A stretch of DNA of 44,202 nucleotides from the NCBI GenBank assembly GCA_012295275.1, contig CM022677.1, positions 13,891,835-13,936,036 of the forward strand, written 5' to 3'. The notes beneath the pieces are model-generated. The model was not told the DNA's origin, did no database searches, and saw only the letters and a program-made list of their open reading frames with translations. A program made the translations under genes and the position numbers. The DNA comes from Chrysomallon squamiferum (lineage: Eukaryota > Mollusca > Gastropoda > Neomphalida > Peltospiridae). This document shows, in pieces, positions 1 through 9,753 of the stretch; within the stretch, counting starts at the first letter, position 1; each line of letters opens with the position of its first letter.

Positions 1-399
1 TAGAGACCTAGTGTTATACGTGTTGTGTGTGTTGTGTACGTGTGTGTGTACTGTTTGTGTATGGATGTATATTTGACAACACTGACACTAACAATGTACT
101 CGGTGAGCATTCTTTGTCAGTAAGTATTTTAATAAAATTACTAAAATTATACAAGATTTCAAATAATAGTACTTATAACAATTTTATTCAATAATAATAA
201 AATAATAATATGAATAGTACTAGTAGTAGTAGTAGTAGTGGTAGCAATAACAACAATAATAATAATAATAGTAATAATAGTAATAATAATAGTAGTAATA
301 ATAACAGTAATAATGATAATAATAATAATAATAATAATCACTGAAATTGTGAACAAAATTTTGACATTATATTTATTTTATTATTTTATCTTTGTACAG
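1..399. repeat. GT-rich and (AAT/AGT)n simple repeats
   Basis: The first 60 bases are a GT-rich tract. From about 185 to 345 the sequence is imperfect AAT/AGT trinucleotide repeat (ATT on the other strand), which gives open frames of poly-Ile/Thr on both strands. These frames are artefacts of the repeat. The stretch probably lies in the intron upstream of the kinase exon that starts near 400. Confidence 0.8.
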
Positions 400-491
400 T
401 TTAAACCTCGAATCGGGTGAAGATCACAGATTTTGGATTAGCTAAACTTCTTGATTACAGTGAGGAAGAGTACTAAGCTGGTGGTGGAAAA
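400..491 (+). pseudogene. EGFR-like exon: DFG activation loop
   Basis: From 417 the frame reads VKITDFGLAKLLDYSEEEY, then TAA (474-476), then AGGGK, followed directly by the donor GTGAGT at 492. This covers the DFG magnesium-binding motif and the GLAKLL activation-loop segment that is characteristic of the EGFR family. The stop replaces the residue (His in human EGFR) before AEGGK. The reading frame is also interrupted just upstream, by a TAA at 402-404, so the exon start at 400 (after TTTGTACAG) is a best guess. Confidence 0.85.
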
Positions 492-756
492 GTGAGTGGG
501 ACAGTAGTAATTCACATTTCTTACTTCTGTTTTCTTATTAATATGGAACTTACAAACTGAACATCTGAATAGTTGAAATTCAATTTTCTTATTAATAGGG
601 AACTTACAAACTGAAACTTGGAACAGTCTTAATTCAGTTTTTCTCTTAACTGGCAACATTGATATGCTGAAATTTCAAAAAGATTAAATTTCAGCTATTA
701 TTCAATAAACTGGAAAAATATGAAAAACGAGATTTTATTCTTTTTCACTGTTTCAG

Positions 757-828
757 ATGCCAATCAAGTGTTTAGCTCTGGACAGAATATTCACACACAA
801 AACTGATGTCTGGAGTTATGTTATAACC
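757..828 (+). pseudogene. EGFR-like exon: PIKW / DVWSYG segment
   Basis: After the acceptor TTTTTCACTGTTTCAG the frame reads MPIKCLALDRIFTHKTDVWS, then Y. It aligns with the EGFR stretch [20 protein letters not shown] but has Cys for the conserved Trp and lacks about four residues of the ESILHR segment. After SY the GT needed for a normal donor is TATGTTATAA, so either a G was lost or the donor has decayed. The DVWS motif (APE/DVWSFG subdomain IX) is intact. Confidence 0.8.
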
Positions 829-1209
829 TTCTTTTTATCATTTCTCTTTTTAAAAAAAATAATTTTAATGACATTTGAATATGATATTCATGTAAGATGC
901 ATCAATTTTAACATCCTGCTTGTAAAATGAAAAATATATATAATAAAGTGTACTTAGAAGAGTAGACTAAACACATTTCTCTTACTTTGAGTCATTTTGA
1001 AATTCATATTTTTTAACACTAATTTTTAATAACAATAAAGTATGAAAATTTATATTACAGGTTCATTAACGTTATATATTGAATCTTAATTTTTCTCGTT
1101 TTGTGATAGTAAAAATATTTCACTGATACAGAATGTAAACAAATTTGAAACTGATGGATGTGACTAATTGTTTTTAATAAATTTGTTGTGGTTTGGTCAA
1201 ACATGACAC

Positions 1210-1476
1210 GAGTGTGTGTTTGTGTGTTTGTGTATTTGTGTGATTTGTATGTGTGTGTGCGTGAGAATGTGTATATGTGTGTGTTTGTCTATTTGAGTGT
1301 GTGTGTGTGAGTGTGTGTATGTTTTGTATTTGTGTGTGTAAGAGAGTTATGTGTGTATTTGTGTGTGTGTTTGTGTAATTGTGTGTGTGTGTGAGAGACT
1401 GTATTTGTGAGTGTATATGTGTGAGGTTGTGTGTGTGAGAATGTGTATTTCTGTTTGGGAGAATGTGTATATTTGT

Positions 1477-1513
<37 letters not shown>

Positions 1514-1611
1514 TGTGTATGTGAGAGAGTGTATATGTGTGTTTCTGCATTTGTGTGTGTGTTTGTCAGAGAGTGTGTGTGTTTGTGTGTGTGTGGGTGG
1601 GGGGGGTTGTG
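1210..1611. repeat. GT-rich compound microsatellite
   Basis: About 400 bases of imperfect (GT)n with GA interruptions (GAGAGAGAGAGA near 1500) and a G-run at 1598-1606. It lies exactly where the kinase exon encoding the VTVWELMTFG region should be, immediately before the next kinase fragment. Open frames on both strands here are repeat translations. Confidence 0.9.
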
Positions 1612-1619
1612 TCCAATAT

Positions 1620-1762
1620 TACATGGTTGAAATCACTCTGGATATTTTGGGATTATTAAAACAAATTTGCATGCTGGATGCAGAAAGCCGTCCATCTTTC
1701 AAAGAGCTTGCAGAAGAGTTTGCTGAAATGTCTCAAGATCCTGTCTGATTGCTGTCATTCCT
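1620..1762 (+). pseudogene. EGFR-like exon: kinase C-lobe (SRP-F-EL-EF)
   Basis: The frame from 1623 contains ITLDILGLLKQICMLDAESR, then PSFKELAEEFAEMSQDP. This aligns without gaps with the EGFR C-lobe ([20 protein letters not shown] and following), including the invariant Arg of subdomain XI. The Trp before M(I/L)DA is Cys. After QDPV comes TGA (1746-1748), where EGFR has Arg; a CGA to TGA change would explain it. The segment ends at CT before GTAAGT (1763), one base short of the expected codon phase. In human EGFR the bases up to VKC belong to one exon and WMIDAD to the next; here they are contiguous. Confidence 0.85.
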
Positions 1763-1974
1763 GTAAGTGTTTTATTTAACACACATCCACCTTTCCTCCT
1801 CACTTAGTTCTCTTGTTTTAAAAATCTCTTCTCACAGTCTGAAAATGATCACTGTGAAATGAAGGTGTAGGTTGATAACAGGTTGAAGGAAGGTTTATTC
1901 TTAATTTTAGAAAAGTCAAAATTATTACGTTTGTGTCTTGTTAGGCTTAATTTTAGTTGCATTTATTACTATTA

Positions 1975-1976
1975 TT

Positions 1977-2011
<35 letters not shown>

Positions 2012-2012
2012 G
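1975..2012 (+). repeat. (ATT)n microsatellite
   Basis: A run of about 12 ATT units inside the AT-rich intron-like stretch between the kinase fragments at 1762 and 3621. The remainder of that intron holds short (ATT)n at 2740-2785 and a CT/CG tract at 3079-3124; no exon was recognised between. Confidence 0.9.
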
Positions 2013-3078
2013 TGTTTTCTGCATCATTATAAAAATAATTTTAAAATTAATATTAGATAAAACTTCCTGCATGACAGAGTAGCATAAAAACAAATTTCCT
2101 TGTTGTCATGGAGATGAAACATTTATTAATTAATTTATTTATTTTAATAACCTTTTTTTCTTCTTTCTTTTCATCTTTTTATTTTATTTTATTTATTTAT
2201 TTACTTATTATTATTTTTTTTTAATAATTTCCTGTATTGTTCTTTTATTTCTAAATATTTGTTTTTCAGTTTTATCTTATTTGCTTCTATTCACTGACTA
2301 CTTTTTTATATCTAGTCACTACTTTGTTCATTTACTATACAATTAAATCTTCTACAGCAGTCACTGTATTAGCAATCCAGTTGTTATTAGTCCAAATTTA
2401 TTGTATCTGAAATTTTTCCAATATAGTACAACTTCTGTAAAACAGACACTCTTCTTTGGTGACTGCATTATGCAGGTTTATTCTTTATCCAGTGTATTAA
2501 AAAAACTAAGAAAACAACAACAAATCACTGAAAAAAGAAAGAGTTTAGTAATAATGTTTATATCTCAGTTAATAGTTTTTACTTACATATTTATTCCTGT
2601 CCATTATTTTCTCTTTAACTAAACTAAATTATCACACTAAACAGCTCTTTGCTGATCTTCACAATAAACCATGTGACTTTGAACCCACATTTGAATGTAT
2701 GCAAGATGCTTATAAAAAATTACACTGAAGTATTTATTAATTATTATTATTATTATTATGATTACTATCATTATTATTATTATTATCATAGACAACACAT
2801 TGTTATAGTTTGTGATCAGAAAACTTGACTACTTCAAATGTTTATTTATATAAATATAAAACTGATATTCCAATAAGCACTGAGAATATCAAGTAAGCTG
2901 GTCTCAGAAACGTTGGATTAGTGGTTTGCCCACACTGATAAATGTTTAGAATATACTGATCAGTATTTAGAAGATGGATCAGTGATCAGAAAAAAAAAAT
3001 GGATCAGTGATAATCATATGTTGACTATTGATTTCAGAATGTGATTGGCAGCTGGTTAGTTGCAGGAACACTGTCCTG

Positions 3079-3124
3079 AGAGCGCGCGCTCGCTCTCGCG
3101 CTCTCTCTCTCTCTCTCTCTCTCT
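3079..3124 (+). repeat. CG/CT transition microsatellite
   Basis: A short block graduating from GCGCGCGCTCGCTCTCGCG into (CT)11. It looks like a dinucleotide tract that changed repeat type along its length. It sits in the intron before the kinase tail fragment. Confidence 0.8.
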
Positions 3125-3620
3125 ACAAATTTAAAAAGGGGCAGAATAAAAAGCAATGGGAAATTAACAATGTAAAATGAATATTCATTTCCAGTGTATA
3201 TGTAAACATACTTATATTTATTTAAAACTAACTTCTAGTGTTTATTATTACTACATAATAACAAAATTTATTTATTGTTGTGCATTTTCACCAGCCATGT
3301 TATTTTATATCACTTTTTTATTTATTTATATATTTTTTTATTATTTATTTACTTATTTCTGTTGTTGTTTATGTTGAATTTTTTCTGTCAGTCATTATAC
3401 TTTAATTTTTCTATTTTTTTAATTTACATAATTATTAATAATTGATTTATATAAGTAATTAATTTAATGGTAAGATTTCTTTTGGTTTTGTTTTAAGCAT
3501 GAAGTAAAAAAGAAATAAATATAAAATGATTTTAAGCTTCTTCACCAGTAAAAACAAACAAATTCATCCATTCTGTCATGTGACTTGAATCAATTTGGAT
3601 CGTTCCATTTCTGTTTGCAG

Positions 3621-3770
3621 GGAGATGAGCTTCTGCATTTGCCCAGACATACGTATGACAAGAATGATTTGACTGAATGTGGCTGCTGATGGACCTGAGT
3701 CATTGTGGAAGCTGATGATAGTTTACAACTTCTGCTTCAACATGGAGATGAAGCAGCAGACAATTTATGA
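3621..3770 (+). pseudogene. EGFR-like exon: start of C-terminal tail
   Basis: After the acceptor CTGTTTGCAG the frame reads GDELLHLPRHTYDK, then an acidic-region equivalent, then VIVEADDSL. It aligns gap-free over about 35 codons with the EGFR tail (GDERMHLP ... VVDADEYL). The autophosphorylated Tyr of DADEYL is Ser here. Two in-frame TGA codons (3687-3689 and 3696-3698) interrupt the exon, and the frame closes at TGA 3768-3770. The frame is otherwise kept across both stops, which suggests decay by substitution. Confidence 0.8.
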
Positions 3771-3819
3771 TAATGATAATTGTATTAATTAACGTGATTT
3801 AGATTAGTTTTGTGGTAAG

Positions 3820-3826
<7 letters not shown>

Positions 3827-3900
<74 letters not shown>
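3827..3900 (+). repeat. (CT)37 microsatellite
   Basis: An uninterrupted CT dinucleotide tract. The poly Ser-Leu frames reported across it on the plus strand are artefacts. Confidence 0.98.
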
Positions 3901-3904
<4 letters not shown>

Positions 3905-4049
3905 TTCATTTCATGGTGTCTACTGGTTATTCAGAAAGAACGTAAGTTCTCACATAAAGAACATCAGATTTTGTACTTACACTCAAATTTTAGAATTATA
4001 TATTTGTTAAATTACTACATATGAAAATCAGTAAGAAATGATGTCAAGG

Positions 4050-4420
4050 AGAAAAAAATGGGGTATATGTAGATATAAAAATAAAATAAAAGTAATATAA
4101 AAAAAAATGGGGTGTATGTAGAGATAAAAATAAAATAAAAGTCTAATATAAAAAATGGGGTGTATGTAGAGATAAAAATAAAATAAAAGTCTAATATAAA
4201 AAATGGGGTATGTGTAGAGATAAAAATAAAATAAAAGTCTAATATAAAAAAAATGGGGTATGTGTAGAGATAAAAATAAAATAAAAGTAATATAAAAAAT
4301 GGGGTATGTGTAGAGATAAAAATAAAATAAAAGTCTAATATATAAAAAATGGGGTATATGTAGACATAAAAATAAAATAAAAGTCCAATATAAACAAAAT
4401 GGGATGTATGTAGAGATAAA

Positions 4421-4425
<5 letters not shown>
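4050..4425. repeat. Minisatellite, ~49-bp unit, 8 copies
   Basis: Eight tandem copies anchored by ATGGGG (ATGGGA in the last) at 4058, 4107, 4155, 4203, 4253, 4299, 4349 and 4399, spaced 46-50 bases. Each unit continues TGTAGAGATAAAAATAAAAT and then AAGT(CT)AATATAAAA. Spacing variation comes from A-run length and a two-base CT difference. The long minus-strand frames here (repeats of F-Y-F-Y and Y-P-I-F) are translations of the unit, not proteins. Confidence 0.95.
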
Positions 4426-4458
<33 letters not shown>

Positions 4459-4480
4459 TATTATTATCATTATTATTATA
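4421..4480. repeat. (AAT)n/(ATT)n palindrome
   Basis: AATAATAATAATAATAAT runs straight into ATTATTATTATTATTATC and further ATT units, so the two arms are complementary and could form a hairpin. It directly follows the 49-bp minisatellite. Confidence 0.85.
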
Positions 4481-4489
4481 TCTACATAT

Positions 4490-7380
4490 GTTGTTTTTTC
4501 TTTCATTATACATTTTATTTCATTACATTGGAATGTGGGTTTTTCTAACTTAATTTTATTTGTTTCTGCTTTTTGAGTTGTGAGAAAGCACACACACACA
4601 ATGGCTTCCATATTTATTTTATTTATTGTGTCTTTTGTGTGTTAAAAGTGCAATCTACTGTACCAGAGAAATTTATTTCTGTAAAATACTTTAAATTTGA
4701 ACACAAAGATCTGTTGTTTTCTTTTATTATTATTATTATTTTAATTTCTTTGCAAAGTTGGAAAATAATATTCCTATCTTCATCATTATAATAATTTAAT
4801 TTCTGAGTGTCTTGTTTTAATAAAAATATTAATTAACAATAATTAATAATATGACAAATATAATAAGAAAAAATCACATTTATGAGTGAAATAAAAATAG
4901 ATTGTAAAAAAACAAATAAGTAATTGGTAAAACAGTAATAGTTAAATCTAATATTTTTGGTTTGTTTCATGCTATATGCAGACTGCATAGATTAAATTAA
5001 ATTGTCTTTTCTTTTCTGGTTTTGTTTTGGTTTTCTAATTTTTTTTTTTTTTTTTTTTTTTTTGGCTCCAGGCTAAAATTTAATTTTAGCGAAGTTAATA
5101 TTATAGAATGAAACTGGATTCACAATATTTTGAATTTAATTTTTTCATCTTTTTTATATATATATATATTTCATTTTATTTATTTTATCATTATTTTAAT
5201 TTATTTTCCTTTACATATCCAAAGGTGATATACATCATCATCATAGGTTATTCCCCCTATCCTGATTTTCCCACCCCTAGTTTTTCTCACCATATTTTCA
5301 TTCATAAAGCATTTTCACTGCATTTGATTAAAAATGAACTTTTTCATATGTATTCACTATGATTCCAGTTATTGTTTTGCACTGCATTTAGATATATATA
5401 CATTTCACTTAATTTCATTTAATTTTCATTATTATTTACAACCAATAATTTAGAAATTTATGTTACATATTTTTATAATAATTTAACGAACAAAAAAAAA
5501 AAATAATATTGCTTGTGTCAAATATAATTCATATTGGTGTTTTCTATAAGCATAATATTATGCATAATTCTGTTTTTTTTTTTTTTTTTAATTTTTGTTT
5601 CACGATTTCTTGTATTTGCTTTTTACACTTGAATATTGGCTGTGATACTGATAGCCTTACATTTTTCCTGTGAACAGGCAGTTATCTGTATATAAAAATC
5701 TCAAAGCGAGTTTCAGATTTGTTGTGTTTTTATTTTTGTTACCTCACTATTAACTAAACTGTGAAGACTGAAAAAGTTCTTCATTACAAGTTAACACTCA
5801 AATAACACTCAAGCCAAAACTGAAACCAAAAGCTGAAGCAAACAAGCCTCAAGTTGTGGGTCTGTGGCTGGCACACTTTAAATGAAACACCAAAAGTCAG
5901 CTAGAAGATAAAGCGTGCAGTGCGGCAAATACATTTTGTGTCATACTTGTGCGTGTTTTATGTTTTATGTTTATAACTGTGTGTGTATCTATATAAGTAT
6001 ACATTGTATGTGTATTTATCTTTCCCCTATTATGTGTGTAAAACTATTTTTATCTATTTAAGAAAAATTTGTGTTTTTTATATGTTCATGATTATATCTG
6101 TTTGTATCTATACAAGTAAACTTTGCATGTTGTGTATGTTTTCTTCTGTATGCGAATCACCGTGTGTGTGTCTGTAGAAGTATATGTTTTGTGTCTAAGT
6201 ATCTATTACTTACACAGCTCTGTGTACCTATCTAGGAATATATTGTATTTTTTTTTTTTTTTTTCGTTTTTTGTGTTTTTTGTTGTTGATTTTTGTTGTA
6301 TGTTTTTTTTTTCTATATGATATCTGTATTGCTATGTATATCAACAATGTAATAATAGTAGTAGTTGTAGTTGCAGTACTAGTAGTAGTTGTAGTAATAG
6401 TAATAATAATAATAATAATAATACGACGAAGAAGAAAAGCAGTAGTTTAATATATTTGTGTGTGTGTGTGCGCGCCCGTTTCTATCTGAGTATGAACTTA
6501 TTTATGTGAAATGTTGCTATACATATATATGTATATATGTATTTATACACGAATCAGTATTCTGTTTTGTTACGTTTAGACTGCACAAAGAGAATAATCG
6601 GAATGCAGTGGCATGCAAGTACATCTGTGTATATACATATGTTTATAAATGTATATGAGGGTATCTATGTCGCATGTATGTGTTTGTGTATGTTATTGTT
6701 ATTGTTATTGTTGTAAAATAAATAAACTGATCCAAAAATAGTAACAACAATAACAACAGCAGCAACTAAAACAACTTCAGCAACAATAATAATAGTAATC
6801 AGAATAAACTAAAAAAATAATAAATAAATAAAAAGAAATACTTCAGATCGCATTTCCGCCCATGTGCCCCTGCTCTGTGAATACTGTGAATTGGTTCCCT
6901 ACTCTAATTAACTTGAACGTGCACACTAAATAAAGACGAAATGTGATCGCTAACACCCGGATTTAAAACACCTCAAGTGAGGTATCCAGTTTCTCATCTA
7001 GTCACGTTTTTAAAACATCGATTGTTGATTCTTCTTTTTTTGTTTTTTAGTTTAGTGGGTTTTTTTTCTTGGCTTAGCAATTTTCGTTTGTGCGGTAGTT
7101 TCTGTCAATTTATTTTTATTGTGTGTGTGTACATATGTATGTATCTTTTTTCTTCTTTCCTTTTATTTGTTTATTTATTTGGATTAAGAGAATAAATAAA
7201 TAAAAAATAAATAAAAACTTAAACTTAATTTCATGTCTAAGAGAAAATTAATAAAATATGTGAAGCAGAATAAAAAGAAAAAGGAGGAGAATAGTTGAAA
7301 ATGCTAGAACAATAATCTGTATTAACCGTTAATAATAAATTTATAATAAATCTCAACTTTTCATTCACTGATAAAATGAT
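4490..7380. other. Gene-poor AT-rich stretch
   Basis: No exon with recognisable protein similarity was found. Contents are poly-T runs (5039-5063, 5573-5590, 6247-6264), AT/TA tracts, GT-rich patches (5940-6180 and 6450-6690), an AGT/AAT patch at 6353-6422 and (TTAT/AAAT)n near 7165-7215. A less AT-rich island at 6845-6960 is unassigned. All short open frames are of low complexity. Confidence 0.6.
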
Positions 7381-7382
7381 GT

Positions 7383-7624
7383 TATACACATTAATTATAT
7401 TATACAGACACACATACAGCTAGGTGAATATATAGGTAGCTTTACAGACAAAGAGATCATGAAACAATGTAAAATAGTTTTAAAATTTAAATGAAATAAA
7501 GACAGAAGAATTTTATTTATTATCACATAAATATGTTATTACAGTTTTGTTTGTACTAGTATATTTTAAATAGCACAACATTCTTATAAACCACTTAACA
7601 AAATAATAGAATAGTTTAGATGTA

Positions 7625-7699
<75 letters not shown>

Positions 7700-7700
7700 A
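7383..7700 (+). repeat. Dispersed repeat R1, copy 1
   Basis: The segment starts CACATTAATTATATTATACA and contains CTAGGTGAATATATAGGTAG, AAAATAGTTTTAAA and GACAGAAGAATTTTATTT, then enters a (GA)n tract at 7628. The same blocks, in the same order, occur at 31287-31560. Copy 1 stops matching just after the GA tract. This is probably a fragment of a longer interspersed element; no coding region was recognised in it. Confidence 0.75.
7628..7697 (+). repeat. (GA)n microsatellite
   Basis: About 35 GA units at the right edge of R1 copy 1. The poly Ser-Leu minus-strand frame across it is an artefact. Confidence 0.98.
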
Positions 7701-7933
7701 AATGACAACTGGGTGAAAATTTCAAAAGTAAATCAGAGTTAGTTTTAAAGAGAAATCTATTTTGTAATTTAGCAAGGTTAAACGATAAAGTAATTCATAA
7801 TAAAAAATAAAAGAAAGTAAAGAAAGTGAACAAATTAACAAAATTAATTACCTTACAATAAATAAATAACTGATTTTCTGTTTATCAGAAAGAAATGTCT
7901 GTGAACCTTCAACTTCTAAACAGTTCAGTGAAA

Positions 7934-8854
7934 CTAACTTAGCAGACAGTCTGAACTGTACTTTTTACACCATGTAAATATTTTTATTTTCCCGGTAAAC
8001 TCTCCCACATACAGTTTGTTCTCATCACAACAGACAGTCAAAGGTACGGACATTCCATCCTGGCGTGTGAGGATGTCTCGTGTAATGTTACCATCTCGTG
8101 ACAACTGAACAATACAATTTCTTTTATAAGCACAAACAAAAATATTTCCCTCCGTGTCACATGTAACACCTGTCAAGTCTCTCAGTTTGTCTGAATCACG
8201 TGACTCCCATTTGACGTCACCTGCTGACGTCAGACAAACTAAACTCTTTACATTTGACACAACAATCAGAAATTGATCGTGAACTGTGAGACGTGACGGT
8301 CTGGGGATCAAATCTGTTGAGATAGAATTAATGAGCTGACCACTGTCTGTCAGTATGTCCAAGCACTGATTACACCACTCAGTGACCGCGAGACGGTTGC
8401 CAGGTAACACAGCGATAAAACGATACCATTTAACAGTTTTAACTTCTTTTTCCAGTTTGAAGTTTTTAAAATTTAAAAACAATATTTTACTTTCATTTGG
8501 CAGAGCAACAACAACAACAACATCACCCCGCTGATCACGTGATTCAGCAAGACCGACTGGTGGAGTGGAAGTTTCGTATCTTTTTATCAGTGATTTTCTT
8601 TCTAAACAAAAACATTTTACACAGCTATTGTTTCTATCACTAACAACAATTTTACTTTTGTCTGCACCTGACACCAGCAGGGAAACTAGGCGAGGATTGA
8701 ATTTATCTTTTTGTGTTTTTGTGTTAATGGTGTCTGTGTGTTTGAGTGTGTCTGTCTGTCTGTCTATCTGTATATCTGTGTGTTGTGTTTCTGTGTCAGT
8801 GGTGTGTGTGTTTTTGAGTGTCTGTCTGTGTGTCTGTGTGTTTGAGTCTGTCTA
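7934..8854 (-). CDS. TRIM-like gene, C-terminal NHL-type beta-propeller exon
   Basis: This frame is open from within the GACA/GATA tract (upstream limit TAG at 8852-8854) down to a TAG at 7934-7936. After a linker rich in T, D, Q, H it enters unique sequence near FNPRLVSLLVSGADKSKI. It then shows beta-propeller repeats with the pattern of NHL/six-bladed propellers: FIAVLPGNRLAVTEWCNQ, LTVHDQFLIVVSN, GVTCDTEGNIFVCAYK followed by RNCIVQLSRDG, and CCDENKLYVGEFTGKIKIF. In TRIM-type proteins this domain binds protein or RNA substrates for the RING ligase. The 246-residue stretch often described as starting with Met actually starts at a GTG codon (8672-8674), so it is not an independent gene. It is the continuation of the coiled-coil exon upstream, in a frame shifted by one. 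The propeller is short (perhaps four to five blades) compared with a full six. Product class is confident; exact function is unknown. Confidence 0.8.
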
Positions 8855-8965
8855 TATGTTTGTCTGTCTGTCTGTTTATCTGTGTGTCTGTGTGTTGTGT
8901 TTCCGTGTCAATGGTATGTGTGTGTTTGAGTGTGTCTATCTGTGTGTCTGTTTGGATGTTAGTGG
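8720..8965 (-). repeat. Coding GACA/GATA microsatellite linker
   Basis: About 240 bases of imperfect TGTC/TATC repeat (GACA/GATA on the coding strand) with CA interruptions. It lies between the coiled coil and the beta-propeller. On the minus strand it encodes strings such as DTQIDTLKHT and INRQTDKHIDRL. A pure GACA repeat has no stops in any of the three coding-strand frames and encodes the same D-R-Q-T cycle in each; the mixed tract has few stops. The coiled-coil frame ends in it (stop at 8796-8798), and the propeller frame is already open from 8851 downward. Confidence 0.85.
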
Positions 8966-9475
8966 ATATTTCTCCAATGTGGACTGACATTTCTGACTTT
9001 TTATCAGATTTTATCAGATTTATTTTAAACTTTGCTTTTTCTATTTGGGAACGAGATTTCGACAGAAACTTGGAAGTTGTGTTTTGAAGTTTGGTGAATT
9101 TTAAAATGTTAATTTTTACATCTGACTCGGATTTTCTTGTCATCAAACCTTCCCCCAATTTTATCATTTTCTCGTTTTCCTCAATCAGATGTTTGTGTTC
9201 ATTGAATAATTTGTCTATTTCTGAGTTTACAAAGTTCTGAGATTTTTCTATTTCTCTTATTAACCTGTCTTGTTCTTTGTTGACTGCGGCAGTAAAATCT
9301 GTGATTTGTGTGTTACCAATCCTTCTGACCTCTTCTGTAGTGTCCACGACGTTGATGTCGACGGCTTGGCGAAGTCGCTTGATCATATCATCCATCTCTC
9401 TCTGAAGAATTTCTTTAAAGTTTTTTAGACTTCCAGAAAGAGAACTCAGAAGTGATATGTGATCTCCCTTTTGAG
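8799..9475 (-). CDS. TRIM-like gene, coiled-coil exon
   Basis: The exon begins after the acceptor TTTACTTCAG (intron side 9476-9478) and reads QKGDHISLLSSLSGSLKNFK. It then continues with long amphipathic helices: EMDDMIKRLRQAVDINVVDT, AAVNKEQDRLIREIEKSQNF, IDKLFNEHKHLIEENEKMIK and SKSRSQIEKAKFKINLIKSD. This is the antiparallel dimerising coiled coil of TRIM-type E3 ligases. No B-box cysteine/histidine cluster is visible between RING and coil. The exon runs into the GACA/GATA tract and its frame ends at 8796-8798. The first two bases complete the codon left open by the donor at 9753, so RING and coil exons splice in phase. Confidence 0.8.
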
Positions 9476-9753
9476 CTGAAGTAAATAAATAAATAAATAA
9501 ATAAATAATCAATCAGTCAGTTAATTAATTAACTAGGACTACTTGTATTAATAACGATATGTCTACAATGTGAAGGTTTAACTACTTCAAAAACCTGAGT
9601 AGAGAAGTGTCAGAAATAAAATGTCCTCTATTTCTTTAGGCTGTCATGGTTAATACGTAACACAAATACGTTTAGTTAAACAAGCATTACTTTTTTTTTT
9701 TTTTTTTTTAGTATTTTATTGTAACGAATCTAAACACAACACTGCTGACTCAC
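9476..9753 (-). other. Intron between RING and coiled-coil exons
   Basis: The donor is TTTT before GTGAGT (9748-9753 on the minus strand) and the acceptor is TTTATTTACTTCAG ending at 9476. Length is 278 bases, with an (AAAT)n run at 9481-9508 and a 20-base poly-T at 9691-9710 on the plus strand. The phase (one base left at the donor, two at the exon start) supports the pairing. Confidence 0.65.

Larger units (their letters stand above)
400..3770 (+). pseudogene. Decayed EGFR-type receptor tyrosine kinase, 3' half
   Basis: Four separate segments on the plus strand match successive parts of the EGF receptor: activation loop, PIKW/ALE and DVWSYG region, kinase C-lobe, and start of the cytoplasmic tail. 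They occur in the right order, with splice-like borders (GTGAGT after AAA at 492; TTTCAG before 757; GTAAGT after 1762; TTTGCAG before 3621). From memory, these borders fall where vertebrate EGFR introns lie (after GGK, after WSYG, before GDE). The copy is not functional as read. There is a TAA in the activation loop, a TGA after QDPV, a one-base deletion before the 1762 donor, and two TGAs in the tail. The invariant Trp of PIKW is Cys, and the segment encoding VTVWELMTFG through the next ~25 residues is missing, with GT microsatellite in its place. Earlier exons (extracellular, transmembrane, kinase N-lobe) would lie upstream of the window. Family assignment is strong; the dead status rests on the stops. 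Confidence 0.85.

Noticed and set aside
4015-4611. 198- and 161-residue minus-strand frames
   Set aside because: They are translations of the 49-bp minisatellite and the ATT tract; the peptide repeats follow the DNA period.
7934-8674. Independent 246-residue gene starting at 8674
   Set aside because: The first codon is GTG, the frame is open further upstream through the GACA/GATA tract, and the product is a beta-propeller that belongs C-terminal to the coiled coil upstream. It is an exon of the TRIM-like gene.
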